Below, in pieces: positions 1 through 11,689 of a stretch of 64,000 nucleotides of DNA. Position numbers and translations under genes: made by a program. The number at the start of each line of letters is the position of its first letter. The stretch's first letter is position 1. The DNA comes from Sabellastarte sp. h YS-2021 (lineage: Eukaryota > Annelida > Polychaeta > Sabellida > Sabellidae), in NCBI GenBank assembly GCA_964017235.1, contig OZ024927.1:47807293-47871292 (forward strand), in the 5' to 3' direction. The notes beneath the pieces were generated by a model, which saw only the letters and a list, made by a program, of their open reading frames with translations, had not been told where the DNA came from and ran no database searches.

Positions 1-869
1 GCGCTAATACATTTCTCATTTTTAAGTACATTGGTGCAGTTTCCGGAAATTCATAGTGTACTCTTTTTTATCAATGATTGTATTGTCTTTACTGTTATAA
101 TAAATTTATAAGCTGTATACAACAACACTTACTTACCTTTAACATGCGCCATTTATCTTTATATATTACAATTGTTATCTCAAATGTCAACATCCACTTC
201 TTGTAAATTTTATCAAGTTGGCTCTCGCGATATACCACAATAATCTCACAAGTAAGAAACGTATAGCTATTTGACGTCACATTTTGTGACCTTTCCAATC
301 TGTCAAGACAGAATACTCTTAAAAATTGCCACGTACCTCCAATGCAAATCACCAAACCTGTCTTTTCACAACATGTAGTATCACTAGTCTCACATGAGAC
401 AGTTCACTTCAACATTTGTCTGTATATTCACATTTTCTCAAAACTTTGTTTATAAACATTCATAATAGGCAGACATTTTTGTCAGCTGATATTATAGGGC
501 CGTTCCATCTCCACTGTAATGCTTTACCATATGTTTACGAGCCTCTAAATTGTCAGTTCGGGAGGTGAATCTTTTCACTGGGAATGATCTCAAATCCATT
601 ATAAACCCACCAGGAACAGTTTACAACAATATTAAACTGAAATTATTGTAAACTGCTCTATACCCTTAGGAAATATCTATCACCTTAAATCCATCTTAAA
701 CCTATCTTTCTGTTCGTAATGTCATCCTTTTGATCTTACATCTTAAGATGATCTTTAAGGTTTGTAAAAATCAGGTAGATCAGGAAACTATCACAAATCT
801 CTGGGGATCCCATTGGAACATTTCTTGAATCAATCCCAGCATCCATTAGAAAGCTATTGGTAAAAATCA
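1..869. other. Unassigned AT-rich DNA
   Basis: I see no supportable gene here. Reading frames are short and show no recognisable motif. The stretch precedes the 3' end of a minus-strand LINE fragment. Confidence 0.5.
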
Positions 870-1910
870 GGAACCTATCTCAAACCTTTCTCAAACTGCA
901 TCATGTTTCGTAAATTTTTTTTAAAAAATTCATAATATGAGTTTTGGGGTACTTCGCCTTGTATTCTAGAAGAGGTATAGGGGTGGATTAATTGTCTTAG
1001 GTAAACTGGTTGACCTTGGTTGACAATTTTGTATGTAATAAGGCCAATTTTAAATTGCACCCTGTATCTGACTGGTAGCCAATGGAGTTTTTAGTTGAGG
1101 GGTAATGTGAGAGAATTTAGAGGAATGGGTGACAACCTTGCAGAGTGAGTTTTGGACTCGCTGCAATCTCCTTAACTCAAAATCAGTGAGCGATAAGAAC
1201 AGTGAATTGCAATAGTCCAACCTGCTGCTCACCAAAGCATTTGCTAAGAGCACTGATGTATTAAGGTCTAGAAGGGGATGAATTCTAGAGGTCTCTCGCA
1301 TGTACTCTAGTGGACTTTATGACCTGTGACACGTGATTTGAGAAATTGAAATTGGAGTCGAACACCACTCCTAGGTTCCTGACACTTTTTGCTGGGTAGA
1401 CCTGATTTCCCAGAATATTGATAGGGAAGTGAGGGAGAAGTTGTTTATGATTTTGGGGGGGAGCCTATAAGAATGTTGTTTAGGCAGTTCTTTAATTTTT
1501 GGATAGAGTGAGAGAAATTTGCTGGTGAAAGTGTTATGTATAACTGGGTGTCATCGGTGTAAAAGTGATAGTTGATGCTACTTTGAGAATGAATGATTGA
1601 GCTGATTGGGTTATTGCAGAGAGAGAACAGAATTGGTCCAAGGAGAGAGCCCGGGGAACTGGAGTGCAGCAGGATGGGAGAGTGTACTACCTACCTTGAC
1701 TGAGTGTGTCCTTCCTGACAGGTATGATTTGAACGAGCCAAGTGCTAGCTCACTGATTGCATAATAAACATTGTGTCTGTCCAGGAGAATGGTGTGGTCA
1801 ATGGTATCGAAAGCAGTGGATAGATCCAAAAGGGTAAGGGCAGTAACAGGCCCTTTGGCCATATTAAGAAGAATATCGTTATGAATATTAAGGAGGGCAC
1901 TTTTTATTTC
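870..1910 (-). mobile_element. Degenerate LINE reverse-transcriptase fragment
   Basis: The minus strand encodes scattered pieces of a non-LTR reverse transcriptase of the CR1/L2/Jockey-like type. Near 1,790-1,862 it reads LLDLSTAFDTIDH, the typical palm start. Near 1,545-1,580 it reads FYTDDTQ, the place of the catalytic Y/F-x-DD motif. At 1,050-1,301 it reads ALVSSRLDYCNSLF, the usual thumb region, followed by C-terminal remnants to about 875. The frames are broken by stops and shifts, so it is dead. The endonuclease half is missing, as expected of a 5'-truncated copy. The family is recognised from motifs only; exact clade unknown. Confidence 0.8.
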
Positions 1911-4466
1911 AGCTGGAATGCAGCTGGATGTCCAGTACTGTTCCTGAATATATCCGTCAACCTGTTTGGCATACTATTTGAAGGTAAAGCTCTTGAATCA
2001 GGACATGACCAGGGCTATTCCTGGCCATCCTGGATCATTTGGGATTGTTTGGATTCTGGATGATCACGGATGTGTCCTGAAAGTCACAGGATTTACTTTC
2101 AACAGCATATCAGAGCAGGGATGTAACCCCAAACTTTCCCCCTGTTTAAGGCCAAACCTTTAACAAGGTCCAAACCCACACCTCAGGTCATCTCAAGGCA
2201 ATCCATTCAAACTTAGGTTTCAAAACTATGGTGTCTGCGTTCAATCCTACGCATTGAAGGGTCCTGAGATTACCTAACATTTCTGCTAAGGTTTGGCCTT
2301 ATCAGGGCTCAAACACTGCTTTAGGCTATGAATGGGCAAACTGGGCTGGAGTTTCAGCCTTAACTTACATAAGTTGGGCCAGATTAAAGGGGGCATTCTA
2401 AATATATTTTACATGACTAAGTGGGGTTGATGGCTGCAGTAGATGATATGAGGATCTAGATATACCAGTGGGGATTGGCTGTCTATCTGTGGCTATCTTG
2501 TCTGTGTTTCTGAAATATCTTTGGATGCCACAACTGGAGCCAGAACTGTCACAGTCTGGGATGAAAGTTTGAGGTTTTATTGCTGGACTTCCTGAGACTG
2601 TTGTAGTTACTGAGTCTATCGCTGCAGTGTCTGTTGTATCTGTTGAGTCTACCTCTGCATTGGCTGTTACATTTACCAAGTCTGCTGCTGTATTGACTTC
2701 CATATTGATGGATCTGCTGCTGCATTGTTGGCTGATCTATTTGCTGAGCCTCCTGCTGCGTTGCCTGGTGGAATGGGTGAATTATTGTCTGTCCTGTATT
2801 GGTTACCTGTGGGTCTGGCCCTCCCACCAGACACCCATATTTGGGAGCAATTCAGGTGATAGTCCCACTTTGCTCCACCGTTTCAGTGTGGGATGATAAA
2901 GAACAGCAAGGTATTCAATAGGGTCTCCCTGTAGCTCCCTTAGTGCTTATGTTTCTGGGTTCTAGGATAATACGGGAGCTGAGACTTGGAAATGAAATGA
3001 CCCTATAAACAGCTAACTGTATTTAGTTTATCAATACGATGCTTGCACAAGGACTTCACCAGTATCATCAATAGATTCTAATCAATTATATGATGTCATA
3101 TATATATATCTATTTAGATGTACAATAAGCATCATAACAGAAAATCTTGTTTTGTAAGATTCCATCAAAACATTTGCTTTCTATAAGTCAAACAAAACAT
3201 GCCAGTTCTATGGGTTTAATAAATTAATTGGTACAATAAACATCATACAAGACATTCAGCCCCTTGTGTTTAGTTTCAGAGATGTGAATTGTAAAGAATT
3301 GGCATGAATGGAATTGAATCATTTATCATTCATTTAGAGCTATTCATAAAAGGTCCATTTAACCCTTTGAATACTGGAGTTTTGCGGTTAAATGAGATTT
3401 TATTTTATAAAGATATGTCATATTTGACATTCTGAGAAATATGTCTGATAATAAATGTATCTATGCTCCTCAAAGATGATCAAGATCCAAATAGGGAAAC
3501 TAGAATTTTTTAGCGATTTTTCACCAAAATCTGGTTCCAGATACCTGGGGAAAGGTCGGGGCTCCCTCAGGTATTGCTTGTCTGTTTCTGCAAAACGGTT
3601 TCCTATTATTTTTTTCTCTCCTTTGAAAACCTCCACATGGCATACCACTGCAGAGAGAGTGTGTGAGAGTTATTTCAACAACGAGTTATCCCCAAAGGTG
3701 TCTGTTTCTGCCTGTGAGCATACCTTGAAATCTGTGTACATCTTATCTGGTCCAGTTTTCACATAGATTGGGGTCTACCCCTGGCTTGGCCCTCCTCAAA
3801 GTGGATCTGAAGTTTTTCAGTTTAAAGTTTTGCAGAATTTTTCAATACTATCCAAAGGCGAATGATTGTGTTTTAGGCGCTACTTGCTCTTAATGGTGAG
3901 CGATGGAGAGAATCATACCCTGGCAACAAAATCCCCAATCCAATCTCATCTCCCATATGCCAAAACCCATATCTATGAATCTCTAAAACATTTACCACAG
4001 ATACATCTGTGATGGCTACCTCAATACAAGAACAGGAGGATTCATCGTGAAGCTTTAAAGAATGTCTACCAGCTGTGCGACTGTTGGCAATAAAACAGGA
4101 ATTCACTATACAATCCATGAATAGTGACAGTCAATAGAGACAGAGCAATGACTATTCTGCATCTGAGGCAGCACTAAGCTAACCCTGCTGCTCATGAAGG
4201 CGTTAACATGTAACCACGAAACTGATCCCTATATATGTGTGGGATTATCTCACTCCAGGTCATATCAAAACACATTTAACACGACACTACAACTACAGTA
4301 CCTGAGATTGAAACAGTGACTATATGAACTACAGGCAGAAGAGGAGTAGAGAGATTTGATTGATGGGAATTCTGAAGAGAAGAGTGAAAGAGTTACTAGG
4401 TAAAAGCATAGTATGCCAGATTGTTGGACTATGGGCACTATGACAGGATGATAACAGAACTCCAAA
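1911..4466. other. Unassigned region with weak ORFs
   Basis: No confident gene. On the minus strand at 2,398-2,827 two overlapping frames encode low-complexity sequence rich in Thr, Asp, Gln and Ser, which could be a disordered transposon-encoded protein or chance. A frame at 3,418-3,766 is open on both strands but matches nothing I know. The region probably holds more degraded transposon sequence next to the Harbinger fragment that follows. Confidence 0.4.
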
Positions 4467-4990
4467 ATGAAGATTTTCCAGGTTAAACGGACATTCAGTA
4501 TGATGGATCCAAAGATGTTTCATGAGCTACTATTGAGACTGGCTTCCAGATCGAGAATAATAGCATTCTACAGGAAGGCCATCAACAGTAGAGCTCCACT
4601 TGCAAATGTATTGAGATTTCTTTCAAGCAGTCTGATGTATGACCTTTGTGCAGCTAACAACTCCATATGAAATATCATTAGAGAAGGCTGTGTCAGAGTA
4701 TACAGAGGAAATCATGAACTGTCCCAAAACCAGTGGAAGAAAGTTGTTGCCCAATTCTTAAGACACTGGAATTTTGATCATGCCTTGGGGCCATTGATGG
4801 GTTACATATCACAGTAAGATGTGCAAATAATGGTGAGTCTATTTATGCCAACTACAAGGATTTCCACTCCATCCTCATCCTTGCCTTGGCAGATGCCAAC
4901 TACAAAGTCCTATGGGTTGATGTGGGCACAAAGAGGTCATGTGCTGATGCACAGCATTTGGGTGATTGTGACTTGGCTGGTGGACGATGA
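4467..4990 (+). mobile_element. PIF/Harbinger transposase fragment
   Basis: The plus strand reads as a broken PIF/Harbinger DDE transposase. An N-terminal piece (4,467-4,670) carries a FRMTPETF-like stretch and an ANVLRFL segment. Downstream come WKKVVAQF, HWNFDHALG and, in shifted frames, YANYKDFHSI and ADANYKVLWVDVG, which are hallmark blocks around the first catalytic Asp and the following strand. Frameshifts and stops (for example after 4,670) make it inactive. The remaining C-terminal half, with the last catalytic acidic residue, is not found downstream. Confidence 0.75.
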
Positions 4991-5779
4991 AGTGCTTTAG
5001 TTCAACGGGTAGAAAGTTCTAACAGGCTGGTCAAAAGTGTATTGGAGACAATGACCTATAGAACGGGTGTCTTGTAACCAACAAAATGATAAAGACATAT
5101 TTGTACCAGGATAGTTGGGGATAGAGATTTAACATTAAAGACATAGAACATAGAACAACAACTGAGATTACATAACCTCCAACATGCAGAGATTTTATTT
5201 GAATCATTACTACAACTCACTAGTCTGGAAAGTGGGCTGACAACAACATATGCTATGATCCATCAGGGTTAAAAAGGTTTTAATGGGTAAATGTCATAGA
5301 ACTCGTGTCCAGACCAAAGTAGATTTGAAATAATAAACCTGAAGTGGAGGTGTCCACAGCTTGCCACTGTGCAGAGAAGGCTGCGATGATTGCTGGTGAA
5401 ATGTTGTCCCTGGCTGTTGTGAAGAGAAAGGCTTCTGTTGCTTATGGCTGGCTGCTACTAACTTGTGCAAATGGGGCGTTGTTATTTTGCTGCCTTTAGA
5501 CCTTTGCAGCCATTCCTGCAGGTATAGTTACAGTAACAACTTATTCCTGTTTCCTGCCTATTCAGTCAGTGGATTTGCAGGCTGGATCCACACGCTCTTA
5601 GTGATTAGCATCCAGCTTAAAATACAAAGAAAAACAATTCATAAGGCATTGTGTCAATTTTTGGTTTACGTTTTAGGTTGCAACAACAAACTGCTCTGTC
5701 TTTGAGTTCAGAAGATTGCGGTACGTCCAAAACTCACTATGAAGGGTTGTCCCCCATTCTTCCAAGTATTCCCATATCA
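4991..5779. other. Unassigned spacer
   Basis: No gene supported. One plus-strand frame at 5,463-5,705 has no recognisable motif. Confidence 0.4.
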
Positions 5780-6115
5780 TCTACAATTACAAAAAGGTCA
5801 AGCAAAATACAGGGTAGAACTTAAAATAGGTCTAATCACACACACAATTCTTAAATATAGCCAACCAGCTTACCTTACAAAAAAATCTACCCTTACATCT
5901 GATCTAGAAATACCAGATAAAGTAGCGTAAAAGTATTTTCTTTTGAACTTTATGTTCACAAATAATAGAAACATTTCTCTAACTCTTTCAGCCATTATGC
6001 CCTGGCCCCCTGGAACTCTCTTCCTTTCCACATTATGAACAGTCCCTCTGTGACCTGGATCTTTCCATGCCATAGATCATCCCTTTTGAACACTTCCGTT
6101 GCTTGCCTAGTGAAC
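5780..6115 (+). mobile_element. LINE 3'-end fragment
   Basis: Plus-strand frames give KIGLITHTILKYSQPAYLT and then, with stops, a tract like the usual LINE ending (an aIMpW..gtLFLST..sF..LL pattern). The same KIGLITYKI..QPVYL block occurs on the minus strand in the LINE at 870-1,910, so the two are relatives in opposite orientation. Only the last part of ORF2 is present. Confidence 0.55.
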
Positions 6116-6771
6116 TGAGTCCCCCAAGTTATTTAGTTAGTCATTTAGTTAGTTATTTATATATTTTAATCCATTTTTGTGTACAACACTGAAATCCCCA
6201 TGATTGCTGAGTTTAATTACTAGGCTATTATTTCAGTTTTAATACATTTCATGATGTTTAGGACACAGTAACATGTTTGATTACTAGCTTCTATTTTATT
6301 ATATTTTATTATGTTAACACATATCAGTATTTGTACTAAGCAAATAGGACTGGTGTGATGGGACCTTGGCAAAGGTAAACAACCTTCTCCCGGATCCAGG
6401 CTTTCCTGTGAGTATGTGTCCTGGCCTCCTGCTCTGAGTTTGTCAACATTCTGGAGCAGGTCCATATTCTTTTGAAACACACGTTAAGCTCGGTAGCTGT
6501 AAAACAAAGAATAAATATCCTTAGTGAGTGATTGAAATTTTGAATTTTAAATTTTGTCTTATAAGAAAACTTTAGCGGGACCTGAAAACATTTTGACCTT
6601 ATAAAAAACTTGGAAAAAACTGTAGAAACTTTCAAAACTAAAAAAAGGAAAGATGAAAATAAATCAGACAGTTTACAAATTGTTTAATTTATTGTGAGGC
6701 ATTCTTAAAAATTGGGTATTAGTTATTAGACATTATTATGAGACTTTGATATCTTTGAAAGTTGTTGGTCA
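6116..6771. other. Unassigned AT-rich DNA
   Basis: No gene supported. Minus-strand frames at 6,220-6,635 have no recognisable motif. Confidence 0.4.
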
Positions 6772-7880
6772 TTTTTTTTTTTTTTTTTTTTTTTTGGAAA
6801 TTTGTGAGACATTGGTGCCCAGCCTATACACCGAAGTGGTTGGAGTGATCCTTCGGTTGGTCTCACTGTTGCTTTGCCTCCCTTGAGCGATTTCTGTAGT
6901 TTTCATTACCCATATTAACTACTCGTTCATTCTGTATGGCTGCTACATTGTCTCCTGTGGTGGGTGCCCTGGTGTGTCCTCAGCATGATGTGGAAAAAAC
7001 ACATGTCGACACATGTCAAAACAATGCCTCAACCTTTTGTCTTTGCTCCATTGTGCAAAGTAGGACCCTAAATCCGATCACTAGGATTCCAAACACATTC
7101 TCCACTACCATCCTGCCTTTGGAGATCCTGTATTTTGCTATTCTCTCTTCCCTAGTGAGTTGTCTTCTGCAATAGGGTTTAACAAGCCATGGCCTCAAGG
7201 CAAAGGCATCATCAGCCCAAGGGGTTCAGGTGGCAGAAACCCCAAGGTGCCATTCTCCATATTTTCTTTCAAATTAATGCAGTTAAGTATTTGTGAATCT
7301 GATAAAGATCCACTTGACCCAACATCTACCCACAGGAATCTGTATTCTGCATCGGCCAATGCCATGGAAATGTGAAAGAGGCAATTAATAATTATAAAAT
7401 TCACTTTCAGATTTCTTGGACTTCTTCATGGCGATTTGTCCATCATGTGCCACAAGAGTGTTAGGGACATTCCATCTGGTTCTGGTTCCATCTGAACTTT
7501 TCCTTGGTCTGTGTCCAGTCTTCTGGAGTGGCAGGGCAGGTCAAATACTATTCATGGAATTCCTCAAGGATGGCTCAGCAGACAATGTGACGAATTTACA
7601 TTTGGTGATTCGCCCAAACAGCCAGTGATACTGTAGTGACTTGAACATTTCTCTTTTTGTTAAGTGTCTCAATGTTATTGCCAGTTTCAAGCCAACTTCT
7701 AAGGGATTCCCGATATTGGTAACTTCCTTCTTGATGTGATGGTGTATGCCATTCTTCATTAAAGTTGAAAACTGGAGGGTGGGTCCTGGCAAAATTGTGG
7801 TAACCTGGGATATCAATCTGTAGTGAATCTGCCAGGACGTTGTTATAGCATCCTTTTTCTTTACTTAAAGGATCCAAGAC
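6772..7880 (-). mobile_element. Degenerate PIF/Harbinger transposase ending in poly(A)
   Basis: The minus strand, read from about 7,880 downward, gives in order: a leader with THPPVFNFNEE; EVGLKLAITLRHLTKR, a helical block of Harbinger transposases; WNVPNTL followed by a DGkhIAMKK-like piece with the first catalytic Asp region; LADAEYRFLWVDVGSSGS; and RRQLTREERIAKYRISKGR with VVENVFGIL, the C-terminal catalytic block. Several frameshifts separate them (for example between 7,195 and 7,198), so it is inactive. The coding remnant is followed directly by about 24 T on the plus strand (6,772-6,795), a poly(A) on the transposon strand. That suggests copying from mRNA. Confidence 0.8.
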
Positions 7881-8426
7881 ACGACCCAGGGTTTTTTAGC
7901 TTTATTCTTGGTTTGGGTGGTAGTATGTGCTGTGGTGAAGGTGCTGGCTGTATAGCAGGTGCTGGTGCTGGGTTCAGATTTGTCTTTTTTGTCTGCAAAT
8001 CAGAATAAAAATGAAAATATTTAACTAAGTAAAAAATAACAAGGCCATAATCTTCTTTAGAAAGTCTCTGATGTATAGCTGGCATCGTTGCAGTATTAAT
8101 TGATGAGTAACTGCAACAACAAGGGGTTTATATAGTATTGTGTGGATCCAGACTGGCAATCCCAAATCCAGAAATTAATCAGCCTGGTCGAGTTAAGTCA
8201 GGACAGTGCTCCAGTCTTGTTGGTTTGTCACTACAGCTTGTCCTGAACAGATACAACTTGTCGGTTAAGCCTCTACATCTTGTCATAATACTCTCACGTC
8301 TGATTATGCAGAAAAACATCCCAACCCAAAGTCAGGTCGGGATCTGGATGTACCAAGTCCTGTTGGGTAGGTGAAACTTAGCCATATTGTGCACATGTTT
8401 TTTCTATTTTTATCAACAATTTATAA
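7881..8426. other. Spacer with Pro/Ala-rich minus-strand frame
   Basis: A short minus-strand frame (7,861-8,085) is rich in Pro and Ala just upstream of the Harbinger remnant and may be its 5' part. Nothing else is recognised. Confidence 0.35.
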
Positions 8427-8682
8427 ATTAAACGAGACTAACCTGTAAGGTGAAGTTTGATTGAGATTCTATTGATCTGTAATCTGGAATGGAGGAATTA
8501 CATGAGAGAGCATTCCACTAAGCAGGCTTCACATTTTAGAGCCCGCGAGGACTCAAATTGTTAATTGGGTGGGTACAAGTGCTTTTTTTGTCAGTCTAGG
8601 GTGGGCATGTAATTTCTCTGTTCCAGATTACAGATTGGTAGATTCTCAAACTTCATCTTACAGGTAAGTCTCATTTAATTTA
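8427..8682. repeat. Foldback repeat, probable DIRS terminus
   Basis: A left arm at about 8,427-8,505 and a right arm at about 8,608-8,682 are near-perfect reverse complements; each contains an ACCTGTAAG(A/G)TGAAGTTTGA-like core. About 100 nt lie between them. The hairpin lies just beyond the recombinase end of the minus-strand DIRS-like element. DIRS elements carry inverted terminal and internal complementary repeats, so it may be part of that element. A separate MITE is the alternative. Confidence 0.7.
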
Positions 8683-8849
8683 CAATTCTACCTCACAGCA
8701 ATCTGTCACTTCAGAACTATATGAGATTTTAGAGCCATGAGGCCTCGAGGGAAACAGGAAGGAGAAACCAGTACATGTATTCCAGTACTTGAGAAAAATT
8801 ACAATGTAATAAAACATAATTAATTTGAAACAGAATTACTTTCATAGAT

Positions 8850-9842
8850 AGTAGATGCACAGGCATATTAAGTGGTTTATTGTAATATGTAGCATTAGTC
8901 TTACTCTTAGCATTAGACCTTCCCCCTGCCACTGAGATAGTGTTAATCAATGCACTACACCGGCTAGCCTGTGACACAGATGCTGCCATTGTTCTGTGGG
9001 GACTGTAAATAGTTGTGTCCACTCCAGAAGAGGCTCAACCAACAGGCAATTGTGTCTGTAGTGACACCTTTATGGGGTTTATTTACTGTGATGAACAATT
9101 GTTCCACACTTCCTCTAAGTGATTGAGTCAATGATAAATATTTCTTAAGGTGAGCAACAATGCAAATATCCACATTAGCATGAAGTGGAAGTTACAAACT
9201 GTGAAGATGTCTTCCTGGTTTGGTGGTTTTTAGGATAGAATTCAAATATATTTCACATCCTTGGAAATTGAAAGAAACATTCTGTACTTTAATATTCTGA
9301 AGGGTCTGTATTCTTTGTCCTGTTAACAATGCCAGCAACATTTCACACTTTTGCGATAATTATTTCAGGGTTACACTGATAGTGATATCTGCTTTAAGTA
9401 ATCGAGCCTTATATTTGGGGAACAAGGTCTGTTATTGAAAACTCCTTTCATAAGCCAATTCACCATTGGATGAGAGCCAAAGGTACTTGTTGGAAAATAC
9501 AAGACACTGGATAGGGCACTTTGGGCTGTATTTAATCCACTATATCTATATCCCTTGTCGTAACACTCACTCAAGAAGTTGATGCCATCAGTAACAGATG
9601 CAAAATAAGGTGAAATGCAATGTTTCATTCCATTTATGTCAGTGAATTTGATTTTTATACTGTCTGGTGGTAGCAGGGTGCCAAGAATTGACAATCAGAT
9701 CCTGAGCCCTTGGAGTTAGTTCCTTGTTTGTGATGCTAATTGCTGTCCCCATGCTGGCAGATCCAATTTCTTCTGCAGTGGGTGAGCTATTTTTGGTTGG
9801 ATGCATGATATTAGAAGATTCTTCTCCTAGAAAGAAACACAA
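8850..9842 (-). pseudogene. DIRS tyrosine recombinase remnant (copy 1)
   Basis: The minus strand begins with LTPRAQDLIVNSWHPATTR, the N-terminal core-binding motif, continues through SALSSVLYFP and VNWLMKGVFN (9,371-9,694), then LSLTQSLRGSVEQLFITVNK (about 9,050-9,173), and shifts frame to SPHRTMAASVSQA...TYYNKPL (about 8,880-9,015). In active relatives the last block carries H-x-x-R and a C-terminal tyrosine. Here the His and Tyr are kept but the Arg position is Met, so the recombinase would be inactive even without the frameshifts. Confidence 0.8.
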
Positions 9843-10156
9843 GCGTTTTTTTTATTAACTTTGTTTTCGATACAATGGCTTGGTTGGCAGGTTTGGTACT
9901 ATAATTAAACCAGTTGCATTTTCACTAACAATTTTTTGCAGAACAAGATTTATAATGGAAAATGGGGGAAAAGCATAAAACTTCCAGGTGTCCCATGCAG
10001 GTAAAGAGAATGCATCAACAGCAGAACATTACAGATCACTCTTAAAAGAAACATAAGGCTTAAACTGGTAATTTAGTCTGGAAGCAAATAAGTCAATTTC
10101 AGGTGTATAACCCAGCTTTGTCAAGTGTTTAATTTCTGGAAGCAAATAAGTCAATT

Positions 10157-10531
10157 TTAGGTGTATAACCCAGCTTTGTCAGGGTTTAATTTCCATTCAC
10201 TGTCTTGATTTATGTTCCTAGACAGGACATCAGCAGATGTATTATACTTCCCAGCCAAATGGGCAACAGTTAACCAATTATTTCTTTCCAAAGCCCACAT
10301 CCATATATCTCTTGTTACTATATTACAAGTTCGAGACCTACATCCATCAAAATTATTTATGTATGACACTGCACATGTGTTGTCAGTTAAAACACAAATG
10401 TGGGTGTTGCAATAATCATTACACAGTGATTTAGGACTGATGTATATGGCCCTCAGCTCTAAATTGTTGATGTGGTTTTGACTTTCATCTACCATTAGCA
10501 CTTTTATCAACAGGAGGGATAACACCCCCAA
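10157..10531 (-). pseudogene. DIRS RNase H domain remnant (copy 1)
   Basis: A minus-strand frame of 124 residues contains NNLELRAIY (acidic position of the second RNase H strand), VLTDNTCAVSYIN (third catalytic Asp) and VAHLAGKYNTSADVLSR, the C-terminal block typical of DIRS and other retroelement RNase H domains. It follows the reverse transcriptase piece by about 240 nt. The domain is open but isolated by breaks on both sides. Confidence 0.8.
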
Positions 10532-10773
10532 CCTTAAACTGAAGCATCAGTTTCCAATAATATCAGTGGGGAGCCATGATTGGGTTGTTGGAATAAACAC
10601 CATGATCTACCCAGCAATGTAAATCATCCTGTGCTTCCTTTGATAATTGCATGCAGGCATTATAATTGCCTTTGTTTATTTTCAAAGCCTTATTTTTGTC
10701 AAATTGTAAATTTTGCAGGTAGTGTTTCCCATAACCAACCCCAGGCAATGCACTTACATGTAAACCAATAACT

Positions 10774-11480
10774 TCACACACAGTTTGTATTGTGGGAGAT
10801 GAAATATCCAGGAGATTTTGACATGCCAGTGCTACTCTGTACTTTGGTAATTGTATCCTCAGGAAGAGTTACAGTCATGTTTTTAGAATCTAATACAAAT
10901 CCTAGGAAACAAATCTTTTGCACTGGTTGCAAGACTGACTTTGCTGGGTGTATAACAAACCCTAGACTTTCTAAGGCTGTAACAGTAGCAATGACATTTT
11001 CCTTACATTGGTCATAATTTTGTCCAAACAACAAAATGTCATCAATAAAAACTACAGATTCATGGCATTTCTTACGCAATGAAGCAAACACTGGTTTCAA
11101 AAGTTTTGTAAGCATTCGAGGGCAGCAAGCTAATCTATTTGGAAAAACTGTATATTTTAGCATATCCCATCAAATTGAAATTTTAAATACTTCTGAAAAG
11201 ACACATGAACAGGACATGAGTAGTAAGCGTCTGACATTTCCACTGATGAAAACTAACAATTCTTTGACATCATTCTAATGGCACTTTGTAGGTTTTCCAT
11301 TTTGAATTGATGATAAGGGATGTATTTGTTTAATCCTTTTAGATTTAAAATCAGATGGTAGTCACCATTTCTTTTGACCTTCAGAATAGATTGGAAAAGT
11401 AGTCACCTTTTCACATTTAGCCAAGACCCTACATTTAAGTAATTTCGTTATTTCTGCCTCGATATACAATGTCTCTTGCT
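10774..11480 (-). pseudogene. DIRS reverse transcriptase remnant (copy 1)
   Basis: The longest open piece (10,774-11,163) has TKLLKPVFASLRKK, the catalytic FIDDILLFG (a Y/F-I-DD motif) and ESLGFVIHPAKSVL..FLGFVLDS, the palm-to-thumb region of DIRS and related transcriptases. Upstream to about 11,480 frameshifted pieces of the finger region can still be read (ITKLLK..VL and SKRIKQIHP). Stops and shifts between these pieces show decay. Confidence 0.8.
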
Positions 11481-11689
11481 CTGTAAAAGAAGACCTTTAG
11501 GGTAGAGCCTGTTGCTGAGGAATTTCTATAAATGGAATTTTAAACCCTGTCACCATATTTAGTATAACAGTGCCGCTCGTGAGCTTTTCCCAAGCAGAAT
11601 AAATGACATAATAATGAAACTAATGAAATAATGCCTTATTAAGAGTGTTTCGCAATATGGTATTTTTCAAAAATACATTGAAGGTATGA

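Noticed and set aside
2627-2896. Leu-rich plus-strand frame that could pass for a membrane protein
   Set aside because: It is opposite a low-complexity Thr/Gln/Ser frame; the repeats of CTG/CAG-like codons create both. Neither is supported.
10212-10434. Plus-strand frames across 10.2-10.4 kb
   Set aside because: They are shadows of the DIRS RNase H domain on the minus strand.
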